Shown: positions 1 to 8,492 of the stretch, in pieces
How positions within the stretch are numbered: position 1 is the stretch's first letter
Layout of the letters: the number at the start of each line of letters is the position of its first letter
Program-made: the position numbers and the translations under genes
NCBI RefSeq assembly: GCF_014195445.1
Contig: NZ_JACIBT010000001.1
Span: forward strand, 930,001-994,000
Source of the DNA: Garicola koreensis
GTDB taxonomy: Bacteria; Actinomycetota; Actinomycetes; Actinomycetales; Micrococcaceae
DNA: 64,000 bases
Reading direction: 5' to 3'
Notes under the pieces: generated by a model
The model's database searches: none
Told to the model about the DNA's origin: nothing
What the model saw: the letters and a program-made list of their open reading frames with translations, nothing else

Positions 1-82
1 GCACTGTTCCATCCTAAGGGTGAAATCTGTCCCCGCCAGGTCTGACCTGCCCGGGTACGACGAAGGGTGAGCCGGGCGCAGC

Positions 83-412
83 TCAGTCCACCTTCATCTC
101 CCCCATCTCGTCCCAACCGTCGGCGTCGATGCGCCGGGAAATGATCTTCGGGGTCGCAGCCAGCGCCTGGTGCATGGCGCTCTGGGCGGACATGGCCTTC
201 TGGAAGTGCTCGGAGTTCACGTGCGCTTCTGCGGCGTCGTCGTCGAAGCCTTCCACCAGCACGTACTCGTTGGGGTCCTCGAGGCTGCGCGACCAGTCGA
301 AGAACTTATTGCCGGGCTCAGCGCGGGTGGCCTCGGTGAACTCAGCCACGATCTGCGGCCATTGGTCCGCAAATTGGGGCTTCACCGGAAACTTCACGAC
401 GATCAGGATCAT
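83..412 (-). CDS. Antibiotic biosynthesis monooxygenase (ABM) family protein
   Basis: A 109-residue protein of the small dimeric ABM ferredoxin-like fold. It opens with MILIVVKFPVKPQ and contains the family-typical pattern of an early beta strand, an acid-rich middle (EPGNKFFDWSRSLEDPNEYVLVEGF) and an HVNSEHFQKAM helix where the conserved His-x-x-x-x-His/Phe lies. Family members act on quinones, haem or small aromatics, or only bind them; the substrate cannot be told here. The open frame continues 100 codons upstream, but that part is arginine/serine-rich shadow sequence of the neighbouring merR gene. I therefore start at the ATG that matches the family length, with an AAGG about ten bases upstream. 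It is probably transcribed alone, downstream of merR. Confidence 0.75.
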   Translation of the reverse strand: MILIVVKFPVKPQFADQWPQIVAEFTEATRAEPGNKFFDWSRSLEDPNEYVLVEGFDDDAAEAHVNSEHFQKAMSAQSAMHQALAATPKIISRRIDADGWDEMGEMKVD

Positions 413-467
413 GGGCCAAGGACCTTTCGACGGGTGTGAACGAGTTCTCCCCCACCCTATCGAGTCC

Positions 468-1097
468 TCAGGAAGCTTTTTGGCGGCGGGCGCGCATCTG
501 CGCCAGTTCGTCGGTGCCGCCGAAGCTTCCCGCGTCAGGTTCACCAGCGTCGGGCCGTCCTGCGGCGACGTAGTTGTCGCTGCGTTCACGCGGCAGCTCT
601 GCCAGGCTTCCTTCAACTTCGCGCCAGACGCGGCCCACGGCGATGCCGAACACGCCCTGGCCGCCCTGGACCAGGTCGATGACCTCATCGGTGGAGGTGC
701 ATTCGTAGACACTGGCGCCGTCGGACATCAGGGTGATCTGGGCCAGGTCGTCCACCCCGCGCTCACGCAGGTGCTCAATGGCTGCGCGGATCTGCTGCAG
801 CGAGACTCCGGTGTCCAGCAGCCGCTTCACGACTTTGAGCACCAGAATATCGCGGAAGGAGTACAGCCGCGCCGAACCGGATCCGGAGGCGTTGCGCAGT
901 GAGGGCTCGACCAGTTTGGTCCGCGCCCAGTAGTCGAGCTGGCGGTAGGTGATGCCGGCCGCCGAGCAGGCGATCGGCCCGCGGTAGCCCAGCTCCTCAT
1001 TCAAATCCGGCATGCCGTCGTCGAACAGCGGCTCCTGGGCGGCGGCCGTCGGCGCTGCGGGGCTTCGCGGCGTATTGGCACGTGAATCCAAGCTCAA
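468..1097 (-). CDS. MerR-family transcriptional regulator (Rv1830-like)
   Basis: A 209-residue MerR-type regulator. The winged helix-turn-helix is at about residues 35-110 (GYRGPIACSAAGITYRQLDYWARTKLVEPSL, then RLYSFRDILVLKVVKRLLDTGVSLQQIRAAI). The C-terminal part (YECTSTDEVIDLVQGGQGVFGIAVGRVW) has no metal-binding cysteines, so it is unlike the classical metal-sensing MerR proteins. Its position after a DUF151 nuclease and a second MerR gene matches the mycobacterial Rv1826-Rv1830 cluster, where the homologue is essential or near-essential. The start is TTG, chosen because GGAAGG lies six bases upstream and no ATG fits. The first 30 residues are low complexity. The target genes cannot be inferred. 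Confidence 0.85.
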   Translation of the reverse strand: MSLDSRANTPRSPAAPTAAAQEPLFDDGMPDLNEELGYRGPIACSAAGITYRQLDYWARTKLVEPSLRNASGSGSARLYSFRDILVLKVVKRLLDTGVSLQQIRAAIEHLRERGVDDLAQITLMSDGASVYECTSTDEVIDLVQGGQGVFGIAVGRVWREVEGSLAELPRERSDNYVAAGRPDAGEPDAGSFGGTDELAQMRARRQKAS

Positions 1098-1270
1098 CGG
1101 GCACCTTCCGTGGGGTAGGGGCTGCTCAACGGCCGCAGCCAGCAGGTTCGGCTTCTGGTCTCTGATGCTTCAGTGTATCGGCGCGCATCACCATTGGGGT
1201 ACCGTCCGGCACCTGTGCGGCGTGTCAGCCTCCAGAGCGCACGCCGCTGGGCCGGTCTCATGGTCGGCTC

Positions 1271-1834
1271 TCATGAGCGGTCGAAGTCATCGGGCTCGGC
1301 GTCGGAGAGGAACTTTTCGAACTCGCGGATCTCGTCTTCGGAGATCGGGTCCTTGCGCGGCACGGTCTGCGACTCGGGGCTGGCGCCGGGGCTCGAGGCT
1401 GCCTGGTCGCTGGATCCGCGCACCCGCGGGGTCACCGAGACCGCGCGCAGTGTGGTCTTCTCCATGGTGACCCGGCACTGGGCCCGAACGGCGACCGCGA
1501 TGGCGTCCGAGGCCCGGGCGTCGACCTCGTGACCGTTCTTCATCCGAATGGTGCCCGCGTAGGTGCTGGTGTCCAGCAGCCGGACCTCCACGGAATCGAT
1601 GCCGCCGCCGGAGTACTGCAGCACCTCGGTGAGCAGATCATGGGTCATCGGCCGCGGCGGAGTCTCTCCCTGCAGGGCGCGGGCGACTGCAGCAGCCTCA
1701 GCGGGCCCGACGACGACGGCCACGTGGTAGTTCTCCGTGCCAGGCTCAGAGCCGCGCAGGATGAGCACAGGCTGGTTGCTGGGCAACTCGACGCGGACGC
1801 CGACCACTTCTAGCACTACCTGCTGTTCTTCCAT
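1271..1834 (-). CDS. Bifunctional nuclease family protein (DUF151)
   Basis: A 187-residue protein whose first 135 residues match the DUF151/BFN fold: VVGVRVELPSNQPVLILRG, then RPMTHDLLTEVLQ, then the signature stretch VDARASDAIAVAVR. Plant members have RNase and DNase activity; bacterial ones are rarely characterised. The C-terminal 50 residues are a disordered acidic tail. The ATG has no ribosome binding site. Instead a TAGACT hexamer ends exactly six bases upstream, so the mRNA is probably leaderless. It sits between two MerR genes, an arrangement conserved in actinobacteria. Confidence 0.87.
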   Translation of the reverse strand: MEEQQVVLEVVGVRVELPSNQPVLILRGSEPGTENYHVAVVVGPAEAAAVARALQGETPPRPMTHDLLTEVLQYSGGGIDSVEVRLLDTSTYAGTIRMKNGHEVDARASDAIAVAVRAQCRVTMEKTTLRAVSVTPRVRGSSDQAASSPGASPESQTVPRKDPISEDEIREFEKFLSDAEPDDFDRS

Positions 1835-1913
1835 ACCCTCAGTCTAGGCTGGTCGGAGGCACTTTGGGCAGGGAGTGTGCGGCCCTGTTGATTTTTGGGT
1901 GGTGTCAGCGCCG

Positions 1914-2669
1914 TCAGCGCCGGTCGATCTTCTCGACTTCAGCGTCCATGATGGAGGATCGCAGCTCCTGCAGACACTGCAGCATCTCTTTGGAGGCCTC
2001 AGCCACCCGCGCTCGGGCTGCGGCATCCTTGCGGGCAGCATGCGGGGCCATGGCCCGGCCGATCAGATCCAGTTCCGCGTCGGCGGAGCGGCGCAGGCTC
2101 ACCAAGTGTTTGGGCTCCAGGCCGTAGCGGGCCAGCACCCGGACCGCCTTGACCGCCTTGAGGTCATGGTGGGAGTAGGTGCCCTTCGCGTCGGCGGAGA
2201 TAATGCGAAACTTCTCCAGCGTGTCGAGCATTCCCCGCGTGGCCCCGGAGAGCGCACGCAGCTCCTTGCGGGACATCGGCCGGCTCCGCCCGGTGATCTG
2301 TGCGGCCAGGTCCGCGGTGACCTCCCGCGGACCCACCGGGGCAGACACCGGAAGCGCCTCAGGCTTCTCACCGGCGTCGATGGCGTCCATCGTCTCTTTG
2401 ATGACGTCCAGGGGCATGTACCGGTCCCGCTGCAGGGCCAGGATGAACCGCAGGCGTTCGACGTCGGCGGCGGAGTACTTCCGGTAGCCGGAGGCGGTGC
2501 GAGCAGGTTCGACCAAGTCGCGCTCCTCCAGGAAACGCAGCTTGGACGCCGACAGGTCGGGGAACTCATGCTGCAGCTCCCGCAGCACCTCAGAGATGGT
2601 GAAGACGTGGGTATCTGCAGGCCCGGCGGCTTTGTCCGGCTTCGGCTGTCGAGCGGGTGAAGCACTCAC
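1914..2669 (-). CDS. ftsR: MerR-family regulator, FtsR-like
   Basis: A MerR-type regulator of 251 residues with a winged helix near the N-terminus (HVFTISEVLRELQHEFPDLSASKLRFLEERDLVEPARTASGYRKYSAADVERLRFILAL) and a long helical C-terminal half with no cysteine effector site. The corynebacterial homologue FtsR activates ftsZ, and the mycobacterial homologue is Rv1828. It lies directly upstream of the DUF151 gene and downstream of garA, the conserved order. I chose GTG at 2669 because AGAGGG is seven bases upstream. An ATG at 2687 is also open but has no ribosome binding site; it would add six residues. Confidence 0.83.
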   Translation of the reverse strand: MSASPARQPKPDKAAGPADTHVFTISEVLRELQHEFPDLSASKLRFLEERDLVEPARTASGYRKYSAADVERLRFILALQRDRYMPLDVIKETMDAIDAGEKPEALPVSAPVGPREVTADLAAQITGRSRPMSRKELRALSGATRGMLDTLEKFRIISADAKGTYSHHDLKAVKAVRVLARYGLEPKHLVSLRRSADAELDLIGRAMAPHAARKDAAARARVAEASKEMLQCLQELRSSIMDAEVEKIDRR

Positions 2670-2745
2670 TGACGAACCCTCTTTCATGTTTCAGGGGAAG
2701 GAAAGAAGTCGTGCCCAGAGTAGCGTGCCGAAGGCCAAATCCGTG

Positions 2746-3180
2746 TTATTTGGTGCCGGAGTAGAAGGTGAGCCGGAATTTTCCGATCTGCACCTCATTG
2801 CCGGTCACCAGCACGTGTCGATCCACACGGTCATGATTGACGTAGGTGCCGTTGAGACTGCCCAGGTCCACAGCGGCGAATCCCTCCTCGACACGCTCAA
2901 GCTTCACGTGCCGCCGGGAGACGGTGACGTCGTCCAGGAAGATGTCGGCCTCAGGATGACGTCCCACGGTGGTGGTGTCCTGATCGACTAAGAAGCGTGC
3001 GCCCTGGTTGGCTCCGGTGTGGGCGATCAGCAGTGCGGAGCTCTTGGGCAGCGCCGCGATGGCTGCGGCGTCCTGCTCGGAGAGCTTGGGCTGGTGGCTT
3101 CCGGTCTGCGTGGGCGGCAGAGAGATGCTGGTGGTCTCCCCGGCATTCTCGCCACCGGCGACGTGCGAGTGTTCAGTCAC
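2746..3180 (-). CDS. garA: FHA-domain protein GarA/OdhI
   Basis: A 144-residue forkhead-associated protein. The N-terminal tail carries ETTS at residues 15-18, the motif phosphorylated by PknB/PknG in mycobacterial GarA and corynebacterial OdhI. The FHA domain follows (TTVGRHPEADIFLDDVTVSRRH ... DLGSLNGTYVN), with the phosphothreonine-binding Arg, Ser and Asn residues present. In relatives the unphosphorylated protein inhibits 2-oxoglutarate dehydrogenase and steers 2-oxoglutarate between the TCA cycle and glutamate. The start is GTG, with GGAGG five bases upstream. It lies between gcvH and ftsR as in Mycobacterium. Confidence 0.92.
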   Translation of the reverse strand: MTEHSHVAGGENAGETTSISLPPTQTGSHQPKLSEQDAAAIAALPKSSALLIAHTGANQGARFLVDQDTTTVGRHPEADIFLDDVTVSRRHVKLERVEEGFAAVDLGSLNGTYVNHDRVDRHVLVTGNEVQIGKFRLTFYSGTK

Positions 3181-3284
3181 CGGTGCCTCCTACGGGTGTT
3201 CACGTGACATGGTCGATCTGATCCTGATCTGCAGACACGCGGGAGCGCTGCCCGCGGCAGACCTTGGAACCCAGTCTATAACAG

Positions 3285-3671
3285 TCAGGCGGCGTGGGCT
3301 GAATACTGCTCTGCGCTCAGCAGAGCCTCGAACCCGGAGTCCGCCGCGAGCTTCACTTCGAAGAGCCATCCGGCGCCGTAGGGATCGGCGTTGATGGCCT
3401 GCGGCTCCTCGTCGAGGTTCTCGTTGACCGCTGTGACCTCTCCGGAGACCGGGGCGTAGATGTCGGAGACGGATTTGGTGGACTCGACCTCACCGACGAC
3501 GTCGCCCGCCGCCACTGTGGTGCCGACCTCGGGGTGCTCCACGTAGACGACCTCGCCGAGGGCGTCCTGGGCAAAGTCAGTGATGCCGATGCGCACCACG
3601 CCTTCGGTCTGAGCCTCGGCGATCCACTCGTGCTCGGCGCTGTACTTCAGGTCTGCAGGAATGCTGCTCAT
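3285..3671 (-). CDS. gcvH: Glycine cleavage system H protein
   Basis: A 128-residue lipoyl carrier that shuttles the aminomethyl group between the P, T and L proteins of the glycine cleavage complex. The lipoylation site is Lys66 in the EVESTKSVSD motif, followed by the typical APVSGEVTAVNENL hairpin. Length is normal for the family. GGAG is eight bases before the ATG. The P and T genes are not in this window. The link with garA is the conserved actinobacterial one and may connect glycine breakdown with 2-oxoglutarate control. Confidence 0.95.
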   Translation of the reverse strand: MSSIPADLKYSAEHEWIAEAQTEGVVRIGITDFAQDALGEVVYVEHPEVGTTVAAGDVVGEVESTKSVSDIYAPVSGEVTAVNENLDEEPQAINADPYGAGWLFEVKLAADSGFEALLSAEQYSAHAA

Positions 3672-3726
3672 GGTGCTTCTCCGCTCAAAGTCCGGGTGAG
3701 CTGTGTGTCACAGCCAACTTAGCATC

Positions 3727-3860
3727 TCAGCCCAGGAGTCCGTCACGGATGGCGCGCAGTACGGCATTGGTCCGGTCCCGGGCGCCCAGCTTGATCAGGA
3801 TGGTGGAGACGTGGTTCTTCACCGTGCCCTCGGCCAGGTGCAGCAGGGTGGCTTCCCTTC
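3727..3860 (-). pseudogene. C-terminal remnant of a LuxR/NarL response regulator
   Basis: Reading the minus strand in from the TGA at 3727 gives LHLAEGTVKNHVSTILIKLG followed by ARDRTNAVLRAIRDGLLG. This is the last two helices of a LuxR-type helix-turn-helix and the usual C-terminus of NarL-family response regulators. Upstream the match fades within about ten residues (around 3855), and no receiver domain or start codon follows before the ABC transporter ATPase gene ends at 3887. This is a gene end left behind by a deletion or replacement, probably when the sugar transporter operon arrived. Confidence 0.75.
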
Positions 3861-3886
3861 GCTCTTCCGCTGGGAGTAGAAGCGCC

Positions 3887-5149
3887 TCAGGCGCCTTTCG
3901 CAGCCATGCGTTCGGCGTCGCGCTGGCGGTCCTCGGCGGCCATGCGGGTCAGCTCTGCCCCGGCCTCGGCGTCGCGGGTGAGGTTCTCACCCGTTTCCGG
4001 GTCGAACAGGTGGATCCGCCCAGTGTCGATCCACAGTTCGGCCTCATCGCCGCCGCGCAGCCGCGAGCTGGAGTCCACGGCGACCACCAGCTGGGTGCGC
4101 AGGTCCTCGGCGTCCATCTCATGGGCCAGGTTCTGCAGCGCGTCCCGCACCCGGGGGTCGTTTTCATAGTCGACGTAGACGTACTGTTCGTTGCCCAGCC
4201 ATTCGGTGCGGCTGACATCAATCCGCACCAACGAACCGCTGCTCTTGCGGCCCTGATCCATCGTGGCAGCGTCCTCAAAGAACTCCGGCCGGATACCGGC
4301 CAGCACAATCTCGCGGCCCTGACCCGCCCGGGCAGTGTCTTCACGCAGTTCAATATCGCCCAACGGGGTGGACAGGACGTCACCTCCAGTGTCGCTGGTC
4401 TTGACCGTGCCGGGTAAGAAGTTCATCGACGGGGCACCGATGAACCCGGCGACAAAGAGGTTGGCCGGCTGCTCATAGAGTTCACGCGGGGAGGCGACCT
4501 GCTGCAGGATGCCTTTCTTCAGCACCGCTACCCGATCGCCCAGGGTCATCGCTTCGGTCTGGTCGTGGGTGACGTAGACGCTGGTGGTGTTCAGCCGGCG
4601 CTGCAGCTGAGCGATCTCTGAGCGCATCTGTCCGCGCAGTTTGGCGTCGAGGTTGCTCAGCGGCTCATCGAAGAGGAACGCGTTGGCATCACGCACGATC
4701 GCCCGACCCATGGCCACGCGTTGGCGCTGACCGCCGGAGAGGTTGCCCGGTTTGCGGTCTAAGTGTTCGGTGAGCTCGAGCATCGTCGCGGCCCGGTCCA
4801 CGTTCTCGCGGACCTGCTCCTCGGTGAACTTGCCCTTGGTCAGCCGCATGGGGAAGGCGATGTTCTCAAAAACCGTCAGGTGCGGGTAGAGCGCGTAGTT
4901 CTGGAAGACCATGGCGAGGTTGCGCTCGCGCGGAGCCTTCTCGTTGACCCGGTCTCCGCCGATCAGCAGGTCGCCTTCGGTGATGTCCTCCAGGCCGACG
5001 ATCATGCGCAGCACCGTGGACTTGCCGCATCCGGAGGGGCCGACCAGGATCACGAACTCGCCGTCGTCGATCTCCAGGGAGACGTCGTTGACCGCCGGGT
5101 AGCCGTCGTCGTACTTCTTGACGATGTTCTTCAGCGTGATGGACGCCAT
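3887..5149 (-). CDS. Sugar ABC transporter ATP-binding protein (SugC/MsmK/UgpC type)
   Basis: A 420-residue ATPase of the carbohydrate-uptake MalK/UgpC class. Walker A GPSGCGKST is at residues 37-45, the Q-loop in VFQNYALYP at 83, the signature LSGGQRQR at 137-144, Walker B FLFDEP at 158-163 and the H-loop at His195. The long C-terminal TOBE/OB region (about 240-420) is typical of importers that share regulatory domains. The start is the ATG preceded by AAGGAG; the open frame runs much further upstream, but only as shadow of the permease gene. It is last in the four-gene importer operon, 44 bases after the second permease gene. The C-terminal end is acidic/alanine-rich and a little long. Confidence 0.93.
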   Translation of the reverse strand: MASITLKNIVKKYDDGYPAVNDVSLEIDDGEFVILVGPSGCGKSTVLRMIVGLEDITEGDLLIGGDRVNEKAPRERNLAMVFQNYALYPHLTVFENIAFPMRLTKGKFTEEQVRENVDRAATMLELTEHLDRKPGNLSGGQRQRVAMGRAIVRDANAFLFDEPLSNLDAKLRGQMRSEIAQLQRRLNTTSVYVTHDQTEAMTLGDRVAVLKKGILQQVASPRELYEQPANLFVAGFIGAPSMNFLPGTVKTSDTGGDVLSTPLGDIELREDTARAGQGREIVLAGIRPEFFEDAATMDQGRKSSGSLVRIDVSRTEWLGNEQYVYVDYENDPRVRDALQNLAHEMDAEDLRTQLVVAVDSSSRLRGGDEAELWIDTGRIHLFDPETGENLTRDAEAGAELTRMAAEDRQRDAERMAAKGA

Positions 5150-5193
5150 GAGGATCTCCTTCTCTGCCCGCGGATGAAGTCTGCCATGATCTG

Positions 5194-6045
5194 TTATCCC
5201 TTGACCGCGCCCTGGGTCAGGCCGGAGACGATCTGGCGTTGGAAGAGCAGCACCAGGACCACCACGGGGATGGTGACCACGATGGCGGCTGCCGAGATTG
5301 CTCCGGTGGGTTCTTCGAATTGGCTGGCGCCGGTGAAGAAGGCCAGTGCGGCTGGCACGGGTCGGGCGGCTTCGGTGGAGGTCAGCGAGATGCCGTAGAC
5401 GAAGTCGTTCCAGGCGATGAAGAAGGCGATGATCGCGGTGGTGAACACCCCCGGTGCGGCCAGCGGGACAATGGCCTTGCGGAAGGCCTGCCATTGGGTG
5501 GCCCCGTCCACCTGGGCCGCCTGTTCCAGCTCCCAGGGGATCTGCCGGAAAAATGCGGCCAGCGTCCAGATCGAGATCGGCAGGGTCAGGGACAGGTAGG
5601 GGATGATCAGCCCGGGCCAGGTGTCGTAGAGACCGATGGTCCGCCAGAGGTTGAACAGCGGGGTCACCACGGAGATGACCGGGAAGATGGACACAGCCAG
5701 CGCGGTTCCGAGAATGAACTTCTTGCCGGGGAAATCCATTCTGGCGATCGCATAGGCGCACAGGGTGGCCAGGACCACGGCGATGAAGGTGGCAATCAGG
5801 GTGATTCCGATGGAGTTTCGCAGCGCGGTGAGGAAGAGCTCTTGGGCACTTCCCACAAAGATCATCTCGTAGTTCTCCCAGGTCCAGTTCGAGGGCCAGA
5901 AAGCAGGGTTTCCCAGGTCAGCTTGGGTTTTGAAACTGTTGGCGAATATCGCTGCGACCGGGAAGAGCGCATACAGCAGAACCAGGACGGTCACCACGGT
6001 CCATCCCAGCTTCTGCCGACCGGTGAGGCCCTTTGCCGAAGCCAT
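5194..6045 (-). CDS. Sugar ABC transporter permease, MalG/SugB type
   Basis: A 283-residue inner-membrane permease with six predicted membrane segments, starting with WTVVTVLVLLYALFPVAAIF. The EAA cytoplasmic loop that docks on the ATPase reads EQAAQVDGATQWQAFRKAIV. The start ATG overlaps the stop of the upstream permease gene as TAATG, so the two are translationally coupled. It forms the transmembrane channel with the MalF-type partner encoded just upstream. Confidence 0.93.
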   Translation of the reverse strand: MASAKGLTGRQKLGWTVVTVLVLLYALFPVAAIFANSFKTQADLGNPAFWPSNWTWENYEMIFVGSAQELFLTALRNSIGITLIATFIAVVLATLCAYAIARMDFPGKKFILGTALAVSIFPVISVVTPLFNLWRTIGLYDTWPGLIIPYLSLTLPISIWTLAAFFRQIPWELEQAAQVDGATQWQAFRKAIVPLAAPGVFTTAIIAFFIAWNDFVYGISLTSTEAARPVPAALAFFTGASQFEEPTGAISAAAIVVTIPVVVLVLLFQRQIVSGLTQGAVKG

Positions 6046-7067
6046 TACTTGCCCCCTCCCTTCTTAGCGCCGGTCTTCTTGTTCCCGCCGCCGGAGGCGT
6101 CGGTGCCTGCGGCCAGATCGACGTTGAACAGTTTGATGGCGATGAAGACCATCAGCAGCACCGCGATGAACAGCACGACCGAGACTGCTGAACCCAGCCC
6201 GATCTCCAGCCGGGAGATCGACTGGCGGTAGGCCAGCAGGGCCAGCACTTCGGTGTTCGCGTCTCCACCGGTCATGATGAACACGTTGTCGAAGACCCGG
6301 AACGCATCCAAGGCGCGGAAGAGCAGCGCCACCATGATGGCGGCCTTCATGTTGGGAATGATCACCCGGCTGTACTGCTGCCAGCGAGTGGCGCCGTCGA
6401 CCCGGGCGGCCTCCACCAGCTCGTCGGGCACCTGAGCCAGGCCGGCCAGCAGCAGCAGGGCGATGAACGGGGTGGTCTTCCAAATTTCGGAGGCCATGAT
6501 GACACTGATCGCGGTGCCGAAGTTGGCGAACCAGTCCAGTTCACTGTCAATGCCGGGGACCCAGCTGAACCAGTTGTTCACGAACCCGGAGTTGATGTGG
6601 AACATGTAGTACCAGGCGAAGGCCGAGACCACGGTGATGATGCCGTAGGGAACCAGAATCGAGGTTCGGAGCAGCCCGCGCAATGATTTCAGCGCCTTGT
6701 GCATCACGATGGCCAGGCCGAAGCCCAGAACCAGTTCGACGGCGACGGTCACTATGGTGATCAGCAGCGTGACCCCGAATATTCGCCAGAACATCGGGTC
6801 GGTGAACAGCAGCAGGTAGTTGTCCAGGAAGATGAATGAGCGTTCGTCGGGGGCGGTCAGCCGGTAGGACCACAGCGAGTCGAAGACCGCCTGGGCGATC
6901 GGGTAGGCGGTGACCGCCAGCATGACCACGAAGGCCGGGCCAGCCAGCATCCAGCCCAGCCGCACTTCAGCTTTAGCCCGGTCAGACTTCCGGGGGGAAT
7001 GGTCCTTCCGGCGGTCTCTGCGGCCGCCGGGTTCGGCACCGGGGGTGTTTTCAGCGGTGGCGGTCAC
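6045..7067 (-). CDS. Sugar ABC transporter permease, MalF/SugA type
   Basis: A 340-residue permease. A charged cytoplasmic N-terminus of about 35 residues is followed by six predicted membrane segments. The EAA loop reads VEAARVDGATRWQQYSRVII. The lysine/glycine-rich tail (GGGNKKTGAKKGGGK) is unusual but common in actinobacterial homologues. It overlaps the binding-protein gene by four bases (ATGA) and the next permease gene by TAATG, so all three are in one transcript. Confidence 0.92.
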   Translation of the reverse strand: MTATAENTPGAEPGGRRDRRKDHSPRKSDRAKAEVRLGWMLAGPAFVVMLAVTAYPIAQAVFDSLWSYRLTAPDERSFIFLDNYLLLFTDPMFWRIFGVTLLITIVTVAVELVLGFGLAIVMHKALKSLRGLLRTSILVPYGIITVVSAFAWYYMFHINSGFVNNWFSWVPGIDSELDWFANFGTAISVIMASEIWKTTPFIALLLLAGLAQVPDELVEAARVDGATRWQQYSRVIIPNMKAAIMVALLFRALDAFRVFDNVFIMTGGDANTEVLALLAYRQSISRLEIGLGSAVSVVLFIAVLLMVFIAIKLFNVDLAAGTDASGGGNKKTGAKKGGGK

Positions 7068-8365
7068 AGCAGACGCTCCCCTCGCAGGACTTCTATGATG
7101 TATGAGTCGGTCTGAGCTGGGGTGGTCTGCGGGTCCACGCCGCTCAGCGGTGTGAACTCGCCCTGGATGGACTCGGAGATTTCGTTGTAGAACGGCGTCT
7201 GCGGCCGTGGGGCGGAGCTGTCGAGCGAATCGCGGATCGCCTCAGCCATGGGGAAGCCCTCTTCGACCCGGGAGTCTTCGAAGGCCGCCGCCGAGGAGGG
7301 CGGGTTCCCATTGGTGACAAAATATTCGGCCTGGTTCTCCGGGGTGACGACGCATTCGATCGCCTGGTAGGCCAGTTCTGGGTGCTCTGATTCGGCGCCG
7401 ACTGCCAGGTTGATTCCGCCCAGGGGTGGCGCAGCTTCGGTGTCCGGGTCCACCCGTGGGTATTGGGCCCATCCCATATCTTCAGGGATCTGGGAGTCGA
7501 TGCTTCCTTCCTCGGCGGCAGCGTTGGTGGCTGGCCAGACAAAGGGCCAGTTGACCATGAATGAGCCGTCGTCGCCTTGGAACAGAAGCATGGACTGGTT
7601 TTCGTCCATGGACGAGATGCCTGGGCCGCCGAGGCCTTCTTCTCCGATGCGGGAGAGGATCTCCGCTGATCTCCGCCCGGCCTCAGAATCGAGATTGGTT
7701 TCCAGCTCCTCGGCGCCTGCGGAGGGGTCGACCAGGATGGACTCCTCCTGGGACTCCATCAGCGCGTTGACCCACACCGTCATGGATTCAGCGCGTATTC
7801 CTTGGACCCCGAGGTACTTCTCCTGCTCGGCAGCGACGTCCATGAGCTGGTCCCAGGTCACTGGCTCATCCATGTTGATCCCGGCTTCCTCTGCCACGGA
7901 TTCGCGGTACCACAGAAGCTGCGTGTTGGCCCAGAAGGGCACAGCCACCAGCTCGTCGTCCCACATGGCTCCGGCCAGGGCGCCCTCCAGGGTGTCTTCG
8001 GTGGTTCGTTCGGCCACCTCCTCGGGGACCGGTGCGAGGAAACCGGGGTCAGCGAGTTCGGGAATGAAGGGCGGGTCCAGACTCATAATGTCCAGCGAGG
8101 AGTCCCCGGCCGCCAGGCGGCGGGCCAGCTGTTCGCGCTGATCCGGCGCGTCGTTGGGAAGCAGAGAGGTATTGATGCGGTAAGCGCCGTCGGCTTCTTC
8201 GGTGCACTGTTGGGCCAGCGCTGCTTGACCACCGTCGTCGGGGTTGATGTACCAGGTCAGCACGGGGGCGCTGTCGGATTGCCCGCAGCTTGTCAGCAGC
8301 AGCGCCGAAGCGGCCGCAGCAGCCAGTGCCAGGCGGGGCGTGCGATGTTTCTGGAGTTTGCCCAT
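7064..8365 (-). CDS. Sugar-binding lipoprotein of ABC importer (LpqY-like)
   Basis: A 433-residue family 1 extracellular solute-binding protein. The signal peptide ends in the lipobox LLTSC with the modified Cys27, so the protein is anchored to the outer face of the membrane. Downstream features such as VLTWYINPDDGG, WDDELVAVPFWANTQLLWYR and GGINLAVGAES resemble the trehalose-binding LpqY/ThuE group. The gene order (binding protein, two permeases, ATPase) is that of lpqY-sugABC, so trehalose or a related disaccharide is the most likely substrate; this is inference. The mature part is strongly acidic. GGAGGGG precedes the ATG. A 16-bp palindrome lies 24 bases upstream. Confidence 0.88.
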   Translation of the reverse strand: MGKLQKHRTPRLALAAAAASALLLTSCGQSDSAPVLTWYINPDDGGQAALAQQCTEEADGAYRINTSLLPNDAPDQREQLARRLAAGDSSLDIMSLDPPFIPELADPGFLAPVPEEVAERTTEDTLEGALAGAMWDDELVAVPFWANTQLLWYRESVAEEAGINMDEPVTWDQLMDVAAEQEKYLGVQGIRAESMTVWVNALMESQEESILVDPSAGAEELETNLDSEAGRRSAEILSRIGEEGLGGPGISSMDENQSMLLFQGDDGSFMVNWPFVWPATNAAAEEGSIDSQIPEDMGWAQYPRVDPDTEAAPPLGGINLAVGAESEHPELAYQAIECVVTPENQAEYFVTNGNPPSSAAAFEDSRVEEGFPMAEAIRDSLDSSAPRPQTPFYNEISESIQGEFTPLSGVDPQTTPAQTDSYIIEVLRGERLL

Positions 8366-8388
8366 CTCACTTCACCCCTCCCGTCTGA

Positions 8389-8404
8389 AGTGATGTGCAT
8401 CACT
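8389..8404. promoter_or_regulatory. CRP/GlxR-like palindrome before the sugar importer operon
   Basis: AGTGATG-TG-CATCACT has perfect 7-bp arms around TG and contains GTGA-N6-TCAC, the core spacing of CRP/GlxR sites. It lies 24 bases upstream of the binding-protein start codon, between the likely promoter and the ribosome binding site, a position that favours repression. The protein that binds is not known. Confidence 0.5.
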
Positions 8405-8410
8405 GACTGT

Positions 8411-8429
8411 TCCCAGAACATTACTGGGA
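8411..8429. promoter_or_regulatory. Palindrome TCCCAG-N7-CTGGGA shared with the clpP1 upstream region
   Basis: Six-base perfect arms surround AACATTA. A 16-base version (8412-8427) matches 14 of 16 positions of 11250-11265, upstream of clpP1. On the minus strand it also contains TAATGT, so it may include the -10 region of the importer operon. It lies between the end of clpX and the importer operon and lacks a T-tract, so it is not a convincing terminator. Confidence 0.35.
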
Positions 8430-8492
8430 CGTCGGGAAAAATGGAAGCAGCTGCCGGGTCCGTGTCGGCGCCGGAAACAGCCTCGGTGCAGG

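Noticed and set aside
8405..8492. Intrinsic terminator after clpX
   Set aside because: The only hairpin (8411-8429) lacks a T-tract on the minus strand and lies in the upstream region of the next operon, so an operator or promoter role is at least as likely.
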